Source: Xanthobacter tagetidis (GTDB taxonomy: Bacteria; Pseudomonadota; Alphaproteobacteria; Rhizobiales; Xanthobacteraceae). Taken from it: 64,000 nt of DNA. The stretch covers positions 1 to 64,000 of the forward strand of contig NZ_RCTF01000021.1 in the NCBI RefSeq assembly GCF_003667445.1, in the 5' to 3' direction. The stretch's first letter is position 1. Every line of letters begins with the position of its first letter. Below the pieces are notes generated by a model that saw only the letters and a list, made by a program, of their open reading frames with translations, was not told the origin of the DNA and made no database searches. A program made the translations under genes and the position numbers. Positions 52,941 through 61,273 of this stretch are shown here, piece after piece.

Positions 52941-53755
52941 CCCTTCACCGGCGACTTGGCAGGCCCGTGGGAATGCGAATGGCCATGCGAGTGGCCATGG
53001 GCATGGTCGTGATCGTGATCGTGGTGGTGGTGATCGTGGTCGTGGTCGTGGCCATGGGTGTGGTCATGGTCATGCGCATGCACATGATCGTGGACGTGCG
53101 AATGCGCGTGCCCGTGCTCATGGCCGTGCGAATGAGAATGAGAGTGAGAATGGGAATGCGCGTGGCTGTGCGCATCCGCCTGTGTGGCGGCGGACCCATG
53201 GGCTCCGTGATGGTGGTGCGGCGTCGCGTCGGCGCCGGCGAACAGCAGGCGCACCTCGCGGGCGTCGAGCTTCGCGGCGATCTCCTCGCCGGGGGCGAAG
53301 CGGGTCTTCACGTGCTCGAAGGCATGGGTGCGCATCACTGAGGCCATCACCTTCTGGTCCACCGAGAGCGGCACATAGACGGTGGAGCCCTTGATGACCG
53401 CCGGCCAGTGCTGGTTGCCGAGGCCGTGGCCGAGCTCAAAGCAGGTGCGCAGAATCTCGGTGGGCGAGAGCTTTTCAAGGCCCTCCAGTTCGATCACCAG
53501 CACGTCCTTCAGCGCGATGCGCGCGGCGACGATGATCCCGGCCGCCTCGTCATAATGCAGCACGTCGCCGTCGTGCAGGTGCTCCGAGCGCGGCAGGGAG
53601 ATGGCCAGCTCGACGCCGCCCTCGCTCGCCTTGCGCAGCCGGTTCTTCGGCGCCTCCCACTGCTCCAGCACCAGAAGGTCCACCGCGGCGCCGCGCGCGC
53701 GCTGCTGCCACAGCGGATCGCTGAGGTTTCCGAGCGTGGTTTCGACAAGAATCAT
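52937..53755 (-). CDS. ureE: Urease nickel metallochaperone UreE with long His-rich tail
   Basis: A 272-residue UreE, about 100 residues longer than the core fold. The peptide-binding N-terminal domain (VELAISLPRSEHLHDGDVLHYD) is followed by the metal-binding domain (CFELGHGLGNQHWPAVIKG, VPLSVDQKVMASVMRTHAFEHVKTRF with the conserved HAFEH-type His). From about residue 178 the chain is a tail of roughly 40 histidines in HSHSHS and HDHDHD runs, which store or gather nickel. The ATG at 53755 follows the crcB gene by 22 bp. The tail's CAY/GAY DNA forms a simple-sequence tract. Confidence 0.93.
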   Translation of the reverse strand: MILVETTLGNLSDPLWQQRARGAAVDLLVLEQWEAPKNRLRKASEGGVELAISLPRSEHLHDGDVLHYDEAAGIIVAARIALKDVLVIELEGLEKLSPTEILRTCFELGHGLGNQHWPAVIKGSTVYVPLSVDQKVMASVMRTHAFEHVKTRFAPGEEIAAKLDAREVRLLFAGADATPHHHHGAHGSAATQADAHSHAHSHSHSHSHSHGHEHGHAHSHVHDHVHAHDHDHTHGHDHDHDHHHHDHDHDHAHGHSHGHSHSHGPAKSPVKG

Positions 53756-53777
53756 GAATTCCTCCGAGGGGCCGGCG

Positions 53778-54161
53778 TCACGCGCGGCGCAGGCGCGCGG
53801 CAGCCTGAAGGCCGAGCCAGGTGAGGCCGTAGCCGATGACGAGACTTGCGAGAATGTAGAGCAGCGACAGGCCGAGCTGGCCCGGCCGGTGCATTTCCGA
53901 ATAGGCGCCGAAGATGAAGCTGGAGAAGGTGGACATGCCACCGCAGAAGCCGGTCGAGATCAGCAGCGCCACGTGATCCGGCACCCGGCGCGCCGCATGG
54001 AGGCCGAAGACCAGGCCGAGCAGGAACGCGGCGAGCATGTTGGCGGCGAAGATGTCGACCGGAAACGCCGTGCTGTAGCGCCCGAACAACAGCATGAACA
54101 TCTCGCGGCCCATGGCGCCGAGCCCGCCGCCGACGAACACCAGGACTGCCGGATGCCCCAT
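53778..54161 (-). CDS. crcB: Fluoride channel CrcB/Fluc, second copy
   Basis: A 127-residue four-span membrane protein. GGGLGAMGREMFMLLFGR at the start, DIFAANMLAAFLLGLVFGL in span 2 and STGFCGGMSTFSSFIFGA in span 3 (the TFSS polar track) mark the Fluc family. It lies between the first crcB (10 bp) and ureE (22 bp), in the urease operon. Bacteria that encode two small Fluc genes side by side usually form a heterodimer with the two chains in opposite orientation, which is a plausible reading here. No fluoride riboswitch can fit in the short gaps. Confidence 0.88.
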   Translation of the reverse strand: MGHPAVLVFVGGGLGAMGREMFMLLFGRYSTAFPVDIFAANMLAAFLLGLVFGLHAARRVPDHVALLISTGFCGGMSTFSSFIFGAYSEMHRPGQLGLSLLYILASLVIGYGLTWLGLQAAARLRRA

Positions 54162-54171
54162 GCTCTCCTCC

Positions 54172-54555
54172 CTAGGCCCGCGCCAGCGCGACGCCGGCGG
54201 CGGCGGCCAGGAGGCCGGCGCCGACCGAGGCGGCGAGATAGACCACGGCGAGAGCATGCCGCCGCGCCGATGCCATCTGGACCGCATCGAGCTGCATGGT
54301 GCTGAAGGTGGTGTAGCCGCCGAGCAGGCCGGTAAGCACCAGCGACGAGATGACATCGCCGTAGCGATGCTCCCAGCCGATGGCCAGCAACGCCGAGATG
54401 TAGGCGAGCACGAATGCGCCGGAGACATTGATGAGGAAGGTCCCGGCCTTGAACGGCGAGGCGATATACCGGTCGACGAAGCGGCCGACCTGCCAGCGTA
54501 GCAGGGAGCCGGTCCCCCCGCCCACGCCGATCCACAGGATGTCGCTTGTTTCCAT
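54172..54555 (-). CDS. crcB: Fluoride channel CrcB/Fluc, first copy
   Basis: A 127-residue CrcB with GVGGGTGSLLRWQVGR, the span-2 Asn motif GTFLINVSGAFVLAYI, and TGLLGGYTTFSTMQLDA (TTFST track) in span 3. The ATG at 54555 is preferred over one 17 codons earlier because METSDILW starts the first span. It begins 58 bp downstream of ureC. The protein exports fluoride passively. Its sequence differs clearly from the adjacent copy, so they are old paralogues, not a recent duplication. Confidence 0.9.
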   Translation of the reverse strand: METSDILWIGVGGGTGSLLRWQVGRFVDRYIASPFKAGTFLINVSGAFVLAYISALLAIGWEHRYGDVISSLVLTGLLGGYTTFSTMQLDAVQMASARRHALAVVYLAASVGAGLLAAAAGVALARA

Positions 54556-54613
54556 CGTCTGATGCCGCCCGGACGGATGCGGAGGGGCGGACCCCTCCGC
54601 GGTCAATTGTGGC

Positions 54614-56332
54614 TCAGCTGAAGAAATAGAGCTGGCCGAGCGGCAGGCGCTTGGCCGGCTCGATCGTGGCGTGCTTGCCGTCCACGGTCACGGCGAAGGT
54701 CTCCGGATTGACCTCGATCACCGGCATGGCGGTGTTGCGCACCATGGAGCTCTTGGTGATGGTGCGCGTGCCGTAGACCGGGACGACCTGGGACTTGAGC
54801 TGGTAGCGCTCGACGATGCCGTCCTCAACGCCCGCATGGGAGGTGAACGTCACCCGGGTCTTGGGCAGCGCCGAGCCCATGGCGCCGAACATCGGCCGGT
54901 AGATCACCGGCTGGGGCGTCGGCAGGGAGGCGTTGGGATCGCCCATGAGCGCCCACGAGATCATGCCGCCCTTGATGACCATCTTCGGCTTGGCGCCGAA
55001 GAAGGCCGGCTCCCACAGCACGAGGTCGGCCATCTTGCCCACCTCCACCGAGCCGATCACGTGGCTGACGCCCTGGGCGATCGCCGGGTTGATCGTGACC
55101 TTGGCGACGAAGCGCAGGACGCGCTCGTTGTCGTTGCCCGAGCTGTCGCCCTCATAGGCGCCCATGCGCTGCTTCATGAGGTCGGCGGTCTGGATGGTGC
55201 GCACCCAGTTCTCGCCGACGCGGCCCATGGCCTGGCTGTCGCTGGAGAGGATCGAGATCGCCCCGAGATCGTGCAGCACGTTCTCGGCCGCGATGGTCTC
55301 GGCCCGCACGCGGCTCTCGGCGAACGCCACGTCGGTCGGGATCTTCGGGCTGAGGTTGTGGCAGATCATGGTCATGTCGAACAATTCGGCCTGCGAGTTG
55401 ATCCCGTAGGGCAGGGTCGGATTGGTCGAGGAGGGGATGACGTTCGAGAGCGCTGCCACGCGGATGATGTCGGGGGCATGGCCGCCGCCGGCGCCTTCCG
55501 TGTGGTAGGTGTGGATCGTGCGCCCCTCGAAGGCGGCGATGGTGTTCTCCACGAAGCCGGACTCGTTGAGCGTGTCGGTGTGGATGCAGACCTGGATGTC
55601 GTAATTGTCCGCCACCGTCAAAGCGGCGCGGATCGCGGCCGGGGTCGATCCCCAGTCCTCGTGGATCTTGAGCCCCATGGCGCCGGCGCGGATCTGCTCC
55701 TCCAGCGGCAGCGCGGCGGAGCCGTTGCCCTTGCCGAGCACGCCCGCATTCACCGGCCACGCATCGAACGAGCGGAGCATCATCTCGATGTTCCACGTGC
55801 CGGGCGTGATGGTGGTGCCGTTGGTGCCGTCGCTCGGGCCGATGCCGCCGCCGAACAGCGTAGTCACGCCGTTGGAGAGCGCGGCCTCGGCCTGCTGCGG
55901 CGAGATGAAGTGCACGTGGGCGTCGATGCCGCCGGCGGTGAGGATGAGGTGCTCGCCGGAGATGGCGTCGGTGCCCGGGCCGAGCGCGAGGCCGGGGGTG
56001 ACGCCCGACATGGTGGACGGGTTGCCGGCCTTGCCGATGGCGCAGATCAGCCCGTTCTTGATGCCGAGATCGGCCTTGATGATGCCCTGGCGGGCATCGA
56101 CGATCGTGACGTTGGTGATGACGAGATCGGGCGCGCCGGCCGCGCTGGTCAGCTCGTTGTCATAGCCCATGCCGTCGCGCAGCGTCTTGCCGCCGCCATA
56201 GACCGCCTCTTCGCCATAGACCCGCAGGTCCTGCTCGATCTCGATGTAGAGATCGGTGTCCGCGAGGCGGATCTTGTCACCCGTCGTGGGGCCGTAGAGG
56301 TCCGAATATTGCTGCCTCGAGATCTTCGCCAT
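54614..56332 (-). CDS. ureC: Urease alpha subunit UreC
   Basis: A 572-residue catalytic subunit that hydrolyses urea to ammonia and carbamate. Nickel ligands and the carbamylated lysine are in place: His139 and His141 in HVHF, Lys222 in GLKIHEDWG, the HTYHTEGAGGGHAPDI stretch, and the later DSQAMGRVGE. The active-site flap reads ICHNLSPKIPTD: the first His (His325, the catalytic base position) is kept, but the second, usually His, is Asn326. The usual DVAFAESRVRAETIAAE follows. It lies 33 bp after ureB; two crcB genes come next. The length is normal. Confidence 0.96.
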   Translation of the reverse strand: MAKISRQQYSDLYGPTTGDKIRLADTDLYIEIEQDLRVYGEEAVYGGGKTLRDGMGYDNELTSAAGAPDLVITNVTIVDARQGIIKADLGIKNGLICAIGKAGNPSTMSGVTPGLALGPGTDAISGEHLILTAGGIDAHVHFISPQQAEAALSNGVTTLFGGGIGPSDGTNGTTITPGTWNIEMMLRSFDAWPVNAGVLGKGNGSAALPLEEQIRAGAMGLKIHEDWGSTPAAIRAALTVADNYDIQVCIHTDTLNESGFVENTIAAFEGRTIHTYHTEGAGGGHAPDIIRVAALSNVIPSSTNPTLPYGINSQAELFDMTMICHNLSPKIPTDVAFAESRVRAETIAAENVLHDLGAISILSSDSQAMGRVGENWVRTIQTADLMKQRMGAYEGDSSGNDNERVLRFVAKVTINPAIAQGVSHVIGSVEVGKMADLVLWEPAFFGAKPKMVIKGGMISWALMGDPNASLPTPQPVIYRPMFGAMGSALPKTRVTFTSHAGVEDGIVERYQLKSQVVPVYGTRTITKSSMVRNTAMPVIEVNPETFAVTVDGKHATIEPAKRLPLGQLYFFS

Positions 56333-56365
56333 CTCAACGCTCCATTCCCTGATTATTGCGGCGCG

Positions 56366-56776
56366 TCACGACTTGCTCTTGAACCCGTAGCGCTTGGCGC
56401 GCTCCAGAGCATCCGCCAGGCGCGGGCGATAGTCGTTGTAGTTCTCGTCGCCGACCCACCCGTTGACGAGACCGTTGAAGCCGAGCACCCGCTGCTTGCC
56501 CTGGAAGGGCACGAGCACGACTTCCTTCTCGTCGCCCGGCTCAAACCTGAGCGCGGTGGTCGCGGGAATGTCGAGGCGCTTGCCGAACGCCTGCTCGCGG
56601 TCGAACTCCAGCGCGGCGTTCACCTCGAAGAAATGGAAGTGCGAGCCCACCTGGATGGGACGGTCGCCAGTGTTGCGGACCTTGAGGGTCGTCGTCGGAT
56701 AGCCGGCGTTCAGCTCGATGTCGCCCGCCGCGAGAACGAGGCCGCCGACCGGGGTCTTCTTCGAATCGCTGTTCAT
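56366..56776 (-). CDS. ureB: Urease beta subunit UreB
   Basis: A 136-residue beta subunit, somewhat longer than the 101-106 residues usual for free-standing UreB because of an N-terminal SDSKKTPVGG and a longer C-terminal end. Core motifs: IELNAGYPTTTLKVRNTGDRPIQVGSHFHFFEVNAAL (in parts) and AFGKRLDIPATTALRFEPGDEKEVVLV with GKQRVLGFNGLVNG. It has a structural role in the (ABC)3 urease. 20 bp downstream of ureA. Confidence 0.95.
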   Translation of the reverse strand: MNSDSKKTPVGGLVLAAGDIELNAGYPTTTLKVRNTGDRPIQVGSHFHFFEVNAALEFDREQAFGKRLDIPATTALRFEPGDEKEVVLVPFQGKQRVLGFNGLVNGWVGDENYNDYRPRLADALERAKRYGFKSKS

Positions 56777-56796
56777 GGTGCGCCGCTCCCGCTGGT

Positions 56797-57099
56797 CTAC
56801 TTGATCGGGTCGTGCACGGTGACGAGGCGGCTGCCGTCGGTGAACACCGCCTCCACCTGCACGTAGGGGATCATCTCGGCGACGCCGTCCATGACGTCGT
56901 CGCGGGTGATGGTCTTGCTGGCGATCTCCATCACCTCCTCCACGGTCTTGCCCGCGCGGGCGCCGTCCAGCGCAGCGACGGAGATCAGCGACACCGTCTC
57001 AGGATGATTCAGCTTCAGGCCCTGGTCCTTCCGCTTCTGCGCGACCTGGGCGAGCATGTAGATCATAAGCTTATCGATCTCTCGGGGGGTAAAATGCAC
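56797..57099 (-). CDS. ureA: Urease gamma subunit UreA
   Basis: A 100-residue gamma subunit with HFTPREIDKLMIYMLAQVAQKRKDQG at its start, LNHPETVSLISVAALDGARAGKTVEEVME in the middle and MIPYVQVEAVFTDGSRLVTVHDPI at the end. The start is the GTG at 57099 behind GGAGGCGGCC, which gives the family's normal N-terminus; a longer ATG frame upstream is the leader. First gene of the urease operon. Confidence 0.95.
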   Translation of the reverse strand: MHFTPREIDKLMIYMLAQVAQKRKDQGLKLNHPETVSLISVAALDGARAGKTVEEVMEIASKTITRDDVMDGVAEMIPYVQVEAVFTDGSRLVTVHDPIK

Positions 57100-57460
57100 C
57101 GGCCGCCTCCTCTTGTTTACCTGCGGTTGCGGTACGCGCCTTGCGCGCGCATGTCGCCGAAAGCTGACGTAGTATAACAGGGCACCGTCTGGATGTCCTC
57201 CCAGTGGGTTCATCCCACCCATTTTTCAATCATTTAAGCGATATTCACGCGTTGCGACACATCAAATGTCGCAATCATCGTTGGAATGAGCCCATCGGCC
57301 GGGAAAATCCATACCCCGTCTGGGATATGATTATCCTGCGTCCACAAGTAATAGCGTATGATGATTTCATCATTGCTTCATACTTTGACGCGATTGCCGC
57401 GGCGGCGGGGCGCCGCCAGGAGTTGCAGGGCCAGCGCCGCCACCCCGCGCCGAGGCCGGT
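57100..57460. promoter_or_regulatory. Urease leader and promoter region
   Basis: This 361-bp AT-richer gap lies between ureA and the GGDEF-EAL gene, which is also leftward. It has no gene. An inverted repeat TTGCGACA-N7-TGTCGCAA occupies 57252-57274, an ATGATG-N4-CATCAT stem lies at 57358-57373, and on the leftward strand TTATACT near 57176 could be a -10 element. The first repeat is a candidate operator of the urease genes. Confidence 0.55.
57252..57274. promoter_or_regulatory. Palindrome TTGCGACA-N7-TGTCGCAA
   Basis: Eight-base perfect arms around seven bases, about 150 bp upstream of ureA. The symmetry and spacing suit a dimeric regulator such as a GntR-type protein. The regulator is not identified in the window. 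Confidence 0.55.
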
Positions 57461-59323
57461 TCAGCCGCTGCTGGCGCGCCGCTCGGCCGGGGCTTCAAGC
57501 GCGAAGGCGGCCTCGAAGGCGCCCGCCGGCATCGGCCTGCCGAACAGGTAGCCTTGGCCTTCCGCGCACCGCCTTGCCGCGAGGTGCGCCCGCTGGTCCT
57601 CTGTTTCGATGCCCTCGGCGGTGATGGAGAGGCCAAGCTCGCGCCCGATGCCGATGATGGCGCCGGCGACTGCGGCCTCCCGCGGCGACTGGAGCATCCG
57701 GCCGACGAAGCTCCGGTCGATCTTGATGCGGGTCAGGGGATACTGGGTCAGCATGCTGAGCGATGCATAGCCGGTGCCGAAGTCGTCGAAGGCGATGCCG
57801 ATGCCCATCGCCCTGAGCCGGTGCAGGGCCTCCAGCACCGCGTCGTCGCCCGACAGCACGATGTTCTCGGTGAGTTCCAGCTCCAGGGCCTCGGGCGCGA
57901 GCCCGTGCCGTCCGAGCGCCTGGCTCACGTCGCGGACAAGGTCGCCGGCGTGGAACTGGGCGCCGAAGATGTTCACCGCCATGCGGAAATCCCCGGCGCC
58001 GCTGCGCATCCAGCGCGCGGCCTGGGCGCAGGCCTCGTCGATCACCCAGGTGCCCACGGCGCCCACGAGGCGTCCCTTCTCAAGCTGCGGCAGGAAGGCG
58101 GCCGGGGTCAGCAGCCCGCGGGTGGGGTGGATCCAGCGGATCAGCGCTTCGGCGCCGGTCAGCGCGCCATCGGCCAGCCGCACCTGCGGCTGGTAGAAGA
58201 GCACGAACTCGCCGCGCGCCGCCGCCCGGTGCAGGTCCAGGCAATAGACGCGCCGCTCCATCGCCGCCGAGCGCAGGTCCGGCGTATAGACCGCGCGCCC
58301 TCCGGCGCCCCCCGCCTTGGCCTGGTTCAGCGCCAGGTCGGCATTGCCGATGAGCGTGACCGGCTCCACAGTGTGCGCCGGCGACAGCGCGACGCCGCAG
58401 CTCGCGGTGACGCGGACTTCCTGGCCGGTGAGCGGGACGGCGATGGCGATGGCCTCCTGGAGGCGCGCCGCCAGCGCCAGGGCCGCGGCGTCCTGCGCCA
58501 GGGGGGCGAGGACCGCGAACTCGTCCCCGCCGAGCCGGGCGACAGCGAGGGCGTCAGCGTCGGCGCCGTCTCGCAGCCGATGTGCGGCCAGCTGGAGAAT
58601 CTCGTCGCCCAGGTCCGGCCCGAGGATGCTGTTGATGTCCTTGAAGCCGTCGAGGTCCACGAGGATGACCGCCGCCGCCGTGCCGTGCAGCAGCGCCTGC
58701 TCGACCTTTCGGTAGAATTGCGCGCGGTCGTCGAGGCCGGTCAGGGGATCGATGCCCGCCGTCCGGGGCGGACCGAAGGCGGCGGGGTCGGGGCGGTTCT
58801 CCGGCAGCGGCGCCTCGCTGGCGCAGACGTCGATGCGCCGCAGCTCGAGCCGGTCCTCCGCCATGCGGGCCAGCTCGACGAGGCGCGCCTCGTCCTCGGC
58901 GGTGAAGATGCGGGACGCCTTGGAATCGATGACGCACAGCACGCCGAGCGCGTGCCCGTCCAGTGACCGCAGCGGGATGCCGGCATAGAACCGGATGCCA
59001 TCGTCGCCGGTAACCAGGGGATTGTCGTGGAAGCGCTCGTCGGTACGGGCATCGGGCACGACCATGACGCCCTGCTGCAGGATCGCATGGGCGCAGAACG
59101 ACACGTCGCGGCTCATGTCCACCTCGTCGATGCCGGTGCTCGCGGCAAAGAACACGTGGTCGTGGCCGATCATGTTCACCAATGCGAACTTGGCGTCGAA
59201 CATGCGCGCGGCGATCCGAACCACCGGTTCGAGTTCGGGCAAGGGGCGCTCGTCGGCGAAACCGTAATGGCGCAGGGCGACAAGGCGTTCCGCCTCGCTC
59301 GGGGGTAGGACCGGGCATCTCAT
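57461..59323 (-). CDS. GAF-GGDEF-EAL cyclic-di-GMP protein
   Basis: A 620-residue cytoplasmic signalling protein. GAF sensor at about residues 20-165 (FALVNMIGHDHVFFAAS, RFYAGIPLRSLDGHALGVLCVID); GGDEF domain at about 195-350 with the intact GGDEF motif in ARLGGDEFAVL but no RxxD inhibitory site; EAL domain at about 360-610 with GAEALIRW, NIFGAQF, ELTEN, FDDFGTGYASL, KIDRSFV and AEGIETE, all catalytic residues in place. It can both make and degrade c-di-GMP; the net direction is not predictable. The ATG at 59323 is preferred to an upstream one. The protein has no membrane spans. Confidence 0.93.
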   Translation of the reverse strand: MRCPVLPPSEAERLVALRHYGFADERPLPELEPVVRIAARMFDAKFALVNMIGHDHVFFAASTGIDEVDMSRDVSFCAHAILQQGVMVVPDARTDERFHDNPLVTGDDGIRFYAGIPLRSLDGHALGVLCVIDSKASRIFTAEDEARLVELARMAEDRLELRRIDVCASEAPLPENRPDPAAFGPPRTAGIDPLTGLDDRAQFYRKVEQALLHGTAAAVILVDLDGFKDINSILGPDLGDEILQLAAHRLRDGADADALAVARLGGDEFAVLAPLAQDAAALALAARLQEAIAIAVPLTGQEVRVTASCGVALSPAHTVEPVTLIGNADLALNQAKAGGAGGRAVYTPDLRSAAMERRVYCLDLHRAAARGEFVLFYQPQVRLADGALTGAEALIRWIHPTRGLLTPAAFLPQLEKGRLVGAVGTWVIDEACAQAARWMRSGAGDFRMAVNIFGAQFHAGDLVRDVSQALGRHGLAPEALELELTENIVLSGDDAVLEALHRLRAMGIGIAFDDFGTGYASLSMLTQYPLTRIKIDRSFVGRMLQSPREAAVAGAIIGIGRELGLSITAEGIETEDQRAHLAARRCAEGQGYLFGRPMPAGAFEAAFALEAPAERRASSG

Positions 59324-59461
59324 GGGATTGGCTCCCAGCTTCTGTCGCGAGACGGCCCCCACCCGCCGCAGCACGATGGATGAGAATAATAAATCCCCGC
59401 CGCCGCGATTGACAACCCTGGGCTGCGTTCCGCTAGGTGGACCTTCTGGGGTCCGCCGGCC

Positions 59462-60391
59462 CTACGGGGGCTGGTCGATGGAGGTGGGCCAGGTGCCATC
59501 CGCCATCAGGCGCCGGCTGATGACGCGCAGCGCCTTCGACACCTCCTTCATGGCGAGGCTCATGGGCCGCACCGAGGTCACGCCGAGGCACAGCAGGCGC
59601 CGGATCTCGGGGCGCACGATGCGGCTCACCGACAGTTCGCCCCGGCTCACCTCCTCGGCCACCGCATAGGTGGGCAGGATGGTGTAGAGCCGGCTGCGCG
59701 CGCACACGTCCTTCATGGTGATGATGGTCTCCACCTCGATCCGGATGTCGAGCGTGAAGCCGAACCGGCGCGCGTGCTGGTCGAGGCGGATGCGCAGTTC
59801 GCTCGGCAGGCCCGGCAGCACGAAGGGCAGGCCGTCGAGGTTGCGGAAGTCGATGGTGCGCGCGCTCGTCACCGGGTCGCCCGCCGGCCCCACGAGGTGC
59901 ATGTCGAAGCGGCCGAGCTGCTCCTCGCGGATGTCCGCGCGCTTGTAGCGGTTGAGCACGGTCAGATCGATGCGGCCCACGTTGCGGTATTCGTCCATCA
60001 GGCCGGAGAACGCCTCGATCACGTGCAGGTGCACGCCGGGGGCGCTCTCGCGCAGGTGCTCGAACAATTCGCTCACCAGCGGGCGCCCCACCGAATGCAG
60101 CACGCCCAGCTTGACGATGCCGGTCGGCACGTTGGCGGATTCTCGCGCCTCCATGGCGAGCCGCTCGGCCTGGTCGAGCAGCGCGCGCGCCTTCGGCTCC
60201 ACCATCTCGCCGAGCCGCGTCAGCACCACGCCGCGTCCGGTGCGGTGGAACAGCATGCCGCCGCACTCCTCCTCCAGGAGGGCGATCTGCCGGCTCAAGG
60301 CGGAGGGGGCGATCTCCAGAAGCTGGGCCGCCTTGGCGAGGCTGCCCACGCGCGCAACCGCACTGAAATACTGCCACCGCTTAAGGTCCAT
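59462..60391 (-). CDS. LysR-family transcriptional regulator
   Basis: A 309-residue LysR regulator. HTH: MDLKRWQYFSAVARVGSLAKAAQLLEIAPSALSRQIALLEEE (in parts, residues 1-42), then the linker and the two-lobe effector domain (GIVKLGVLHSVGRPLVSEL, RADIREEQLGRFDMHLVGPAG). It is divergent from the enoyl-CoA hydratase operon with a 102-bp gap that contains a GATTT-N11-AAATC LysR box, so it probably activates that operon in response to the acid it degrades. Confidence 0.92.
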   Translation of the reverse strand: MDLKRWQYFSAVARVGSLAKAAQLLEIAPSALSRQIALLEEECGGMLFHRTGRGVVLTRLGEMVEPKARALLDQAERLAMEARESANVPTGIVKLGVLHSVGRPLVSELFEHLRESAPGVHLHVIEAFSGLMDEYRNVGRIDLTVLNRYKRADIREEQLGRFDMHLVGPAGDPVTSARTIDFRNLDGLPFVLPGLPSELRIRLDQHARRFGFTLDIRIEVETIITMKDVCARSRLYTILPTYAVAEEVSRGELSVSRIVRPEIRRLLCLGVTSVRPMSLAMKEVSKALRVISRRLMADGTWPTSIDQPP

Positions 60392-60407
60392 CGGTCACCG
60401 GAATTCT

Positions 60408-60428
60408 GATTTTTCGACATCTGAAATC
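60408..60428. promoter_or_regulatory. LysR box GATTT-N11-AAATC
   Basis: Perfect five-base arms at 60408-60412 and 60424-60428, with the T-N11-A core of LysR sites. It lies 17 bp from the LysR start and 66 bp from the enoyl-CoA hydratase start, suitable for autoregulation and activation of the divergent operon. Confidence 0.65.
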
Positions 60429-60493
60429 GCAATCCTGACACTTCACGTGCCCCCGGGCCATCGTAAAACTCACGGCCCAGAGGAAACGTGCCC

Positions 60494-61273
60494 ATGCGGC
60501 AGAATGAGAAGAATGTGACCAGCACGGTGGCGGTCGCGGTCGACGGGGGGATCGCCACCCTCGCGATCGATCGGCCGGAAGCGAGCAACGCCCTCGACGA
60601 CGCGGTGCGGCGCGACTTCACCGCCGCCCTGCGGGCGCTGGCGGCGGACGCGGCCGTCGCGGCCGTGGTCCTCACCGGCACCGGGCGCAGCTTCTGCGCC
60701 GGCCAGGACCTGCGCGAGGCGGCGGCGCTGGACGCCGCGCGCGTGCCGGCGTGGCAGGCGGCGCAGAAGGCCATGTTCCAGTCCATCCGCGACCTGGAGA
60801 AGCCGTGCGTCGCGGCGCTGAACGGGGCGGCGGCGGGCGCCGGCTTCCAGGTGGCGCTGTGCGCCGACATCCGCGTCGCCCATGCCGGCGTGCGCATGGG
60901 CCAGCCGGAGGTGAAGGCCGGCATCGCCAGCATCGTCGGGTCCTATCTCATGACGCTCCATCTCGGCCTGTCGAGGAACGTGGACCTCTCCCTGCGCGGC
61001 GCGCTGATCGGCGGCGCCGAGGCGCAGGCGCTCGGGCTCGTGCACGAGCTGGTCGCGCCCGAGGAGGTGCTGCCGACGGCCCGCCGCATCGCCCGCGAGA
61101 TGGCGGACCTGCCCGAGCTTGCCTTCCGCCTCTCCAAGCGGCGCTTCCGGGAGATGACGCAGGCCGGCTTCGACGCCGCCTGCGCGGCCGGCGCGCGCGC
61201 CCAGGCCGAATGCTTCGCCGCCGGCGTGCCCCAGCGCGTGCTCGCCGCGCGCCTCGCGGAGCGCGCGCGATGA
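60494..61273 (+). CDS. Enoyl-CoA hydratase/isomerase family protein
   Basis: A 259-residue crotonase. FCAGQDLREAAALDAARV (about residue 62) and LNGAAAGAGFQVALCADIRVA (about 102) form the oxyanion hole; MGQPEVKAGIASIVGSY covers the catalytic Glu region. RBS AGAGGAAA and the spacing favour ATG 60494 over GTG 60488. Overlaps the CoA-ligase start by 4 bp. Members of this branch hydrate or cleave aryl- or alkenoyl-CoA. Role here: a step after CoA activation, substrate unknown. Confidence 0.9.
   Translation: MRQNEKNVTSTVAVAVDGGIATLAIDRPEASNALDDAVRRDFTAALRALAADAAVAAVVLTGTGRSFCAGQDLREAAALDAARVPAWQAAQKAMFQSIRDLEKPCVAALNGAAAGAGFQVALCADIRVAHAGVRMGQPEVKAGIASIVGSYLMTLHLGLSRNVDLSLRGALIGGAEAQALGLVHELVAPEEVLPTARRIAREMADLPELAFRLSKRRFREMTQAGFDAACAAGARAQAECFAAGVPQRVLAARLAERAR

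Noticed and set aside
54556..54613. Fluoride riboswitch before the crcB genes
   Set aside because: The 58-base gap is too short and has no GGNGAU-type pseudoknot elements that I can identify.
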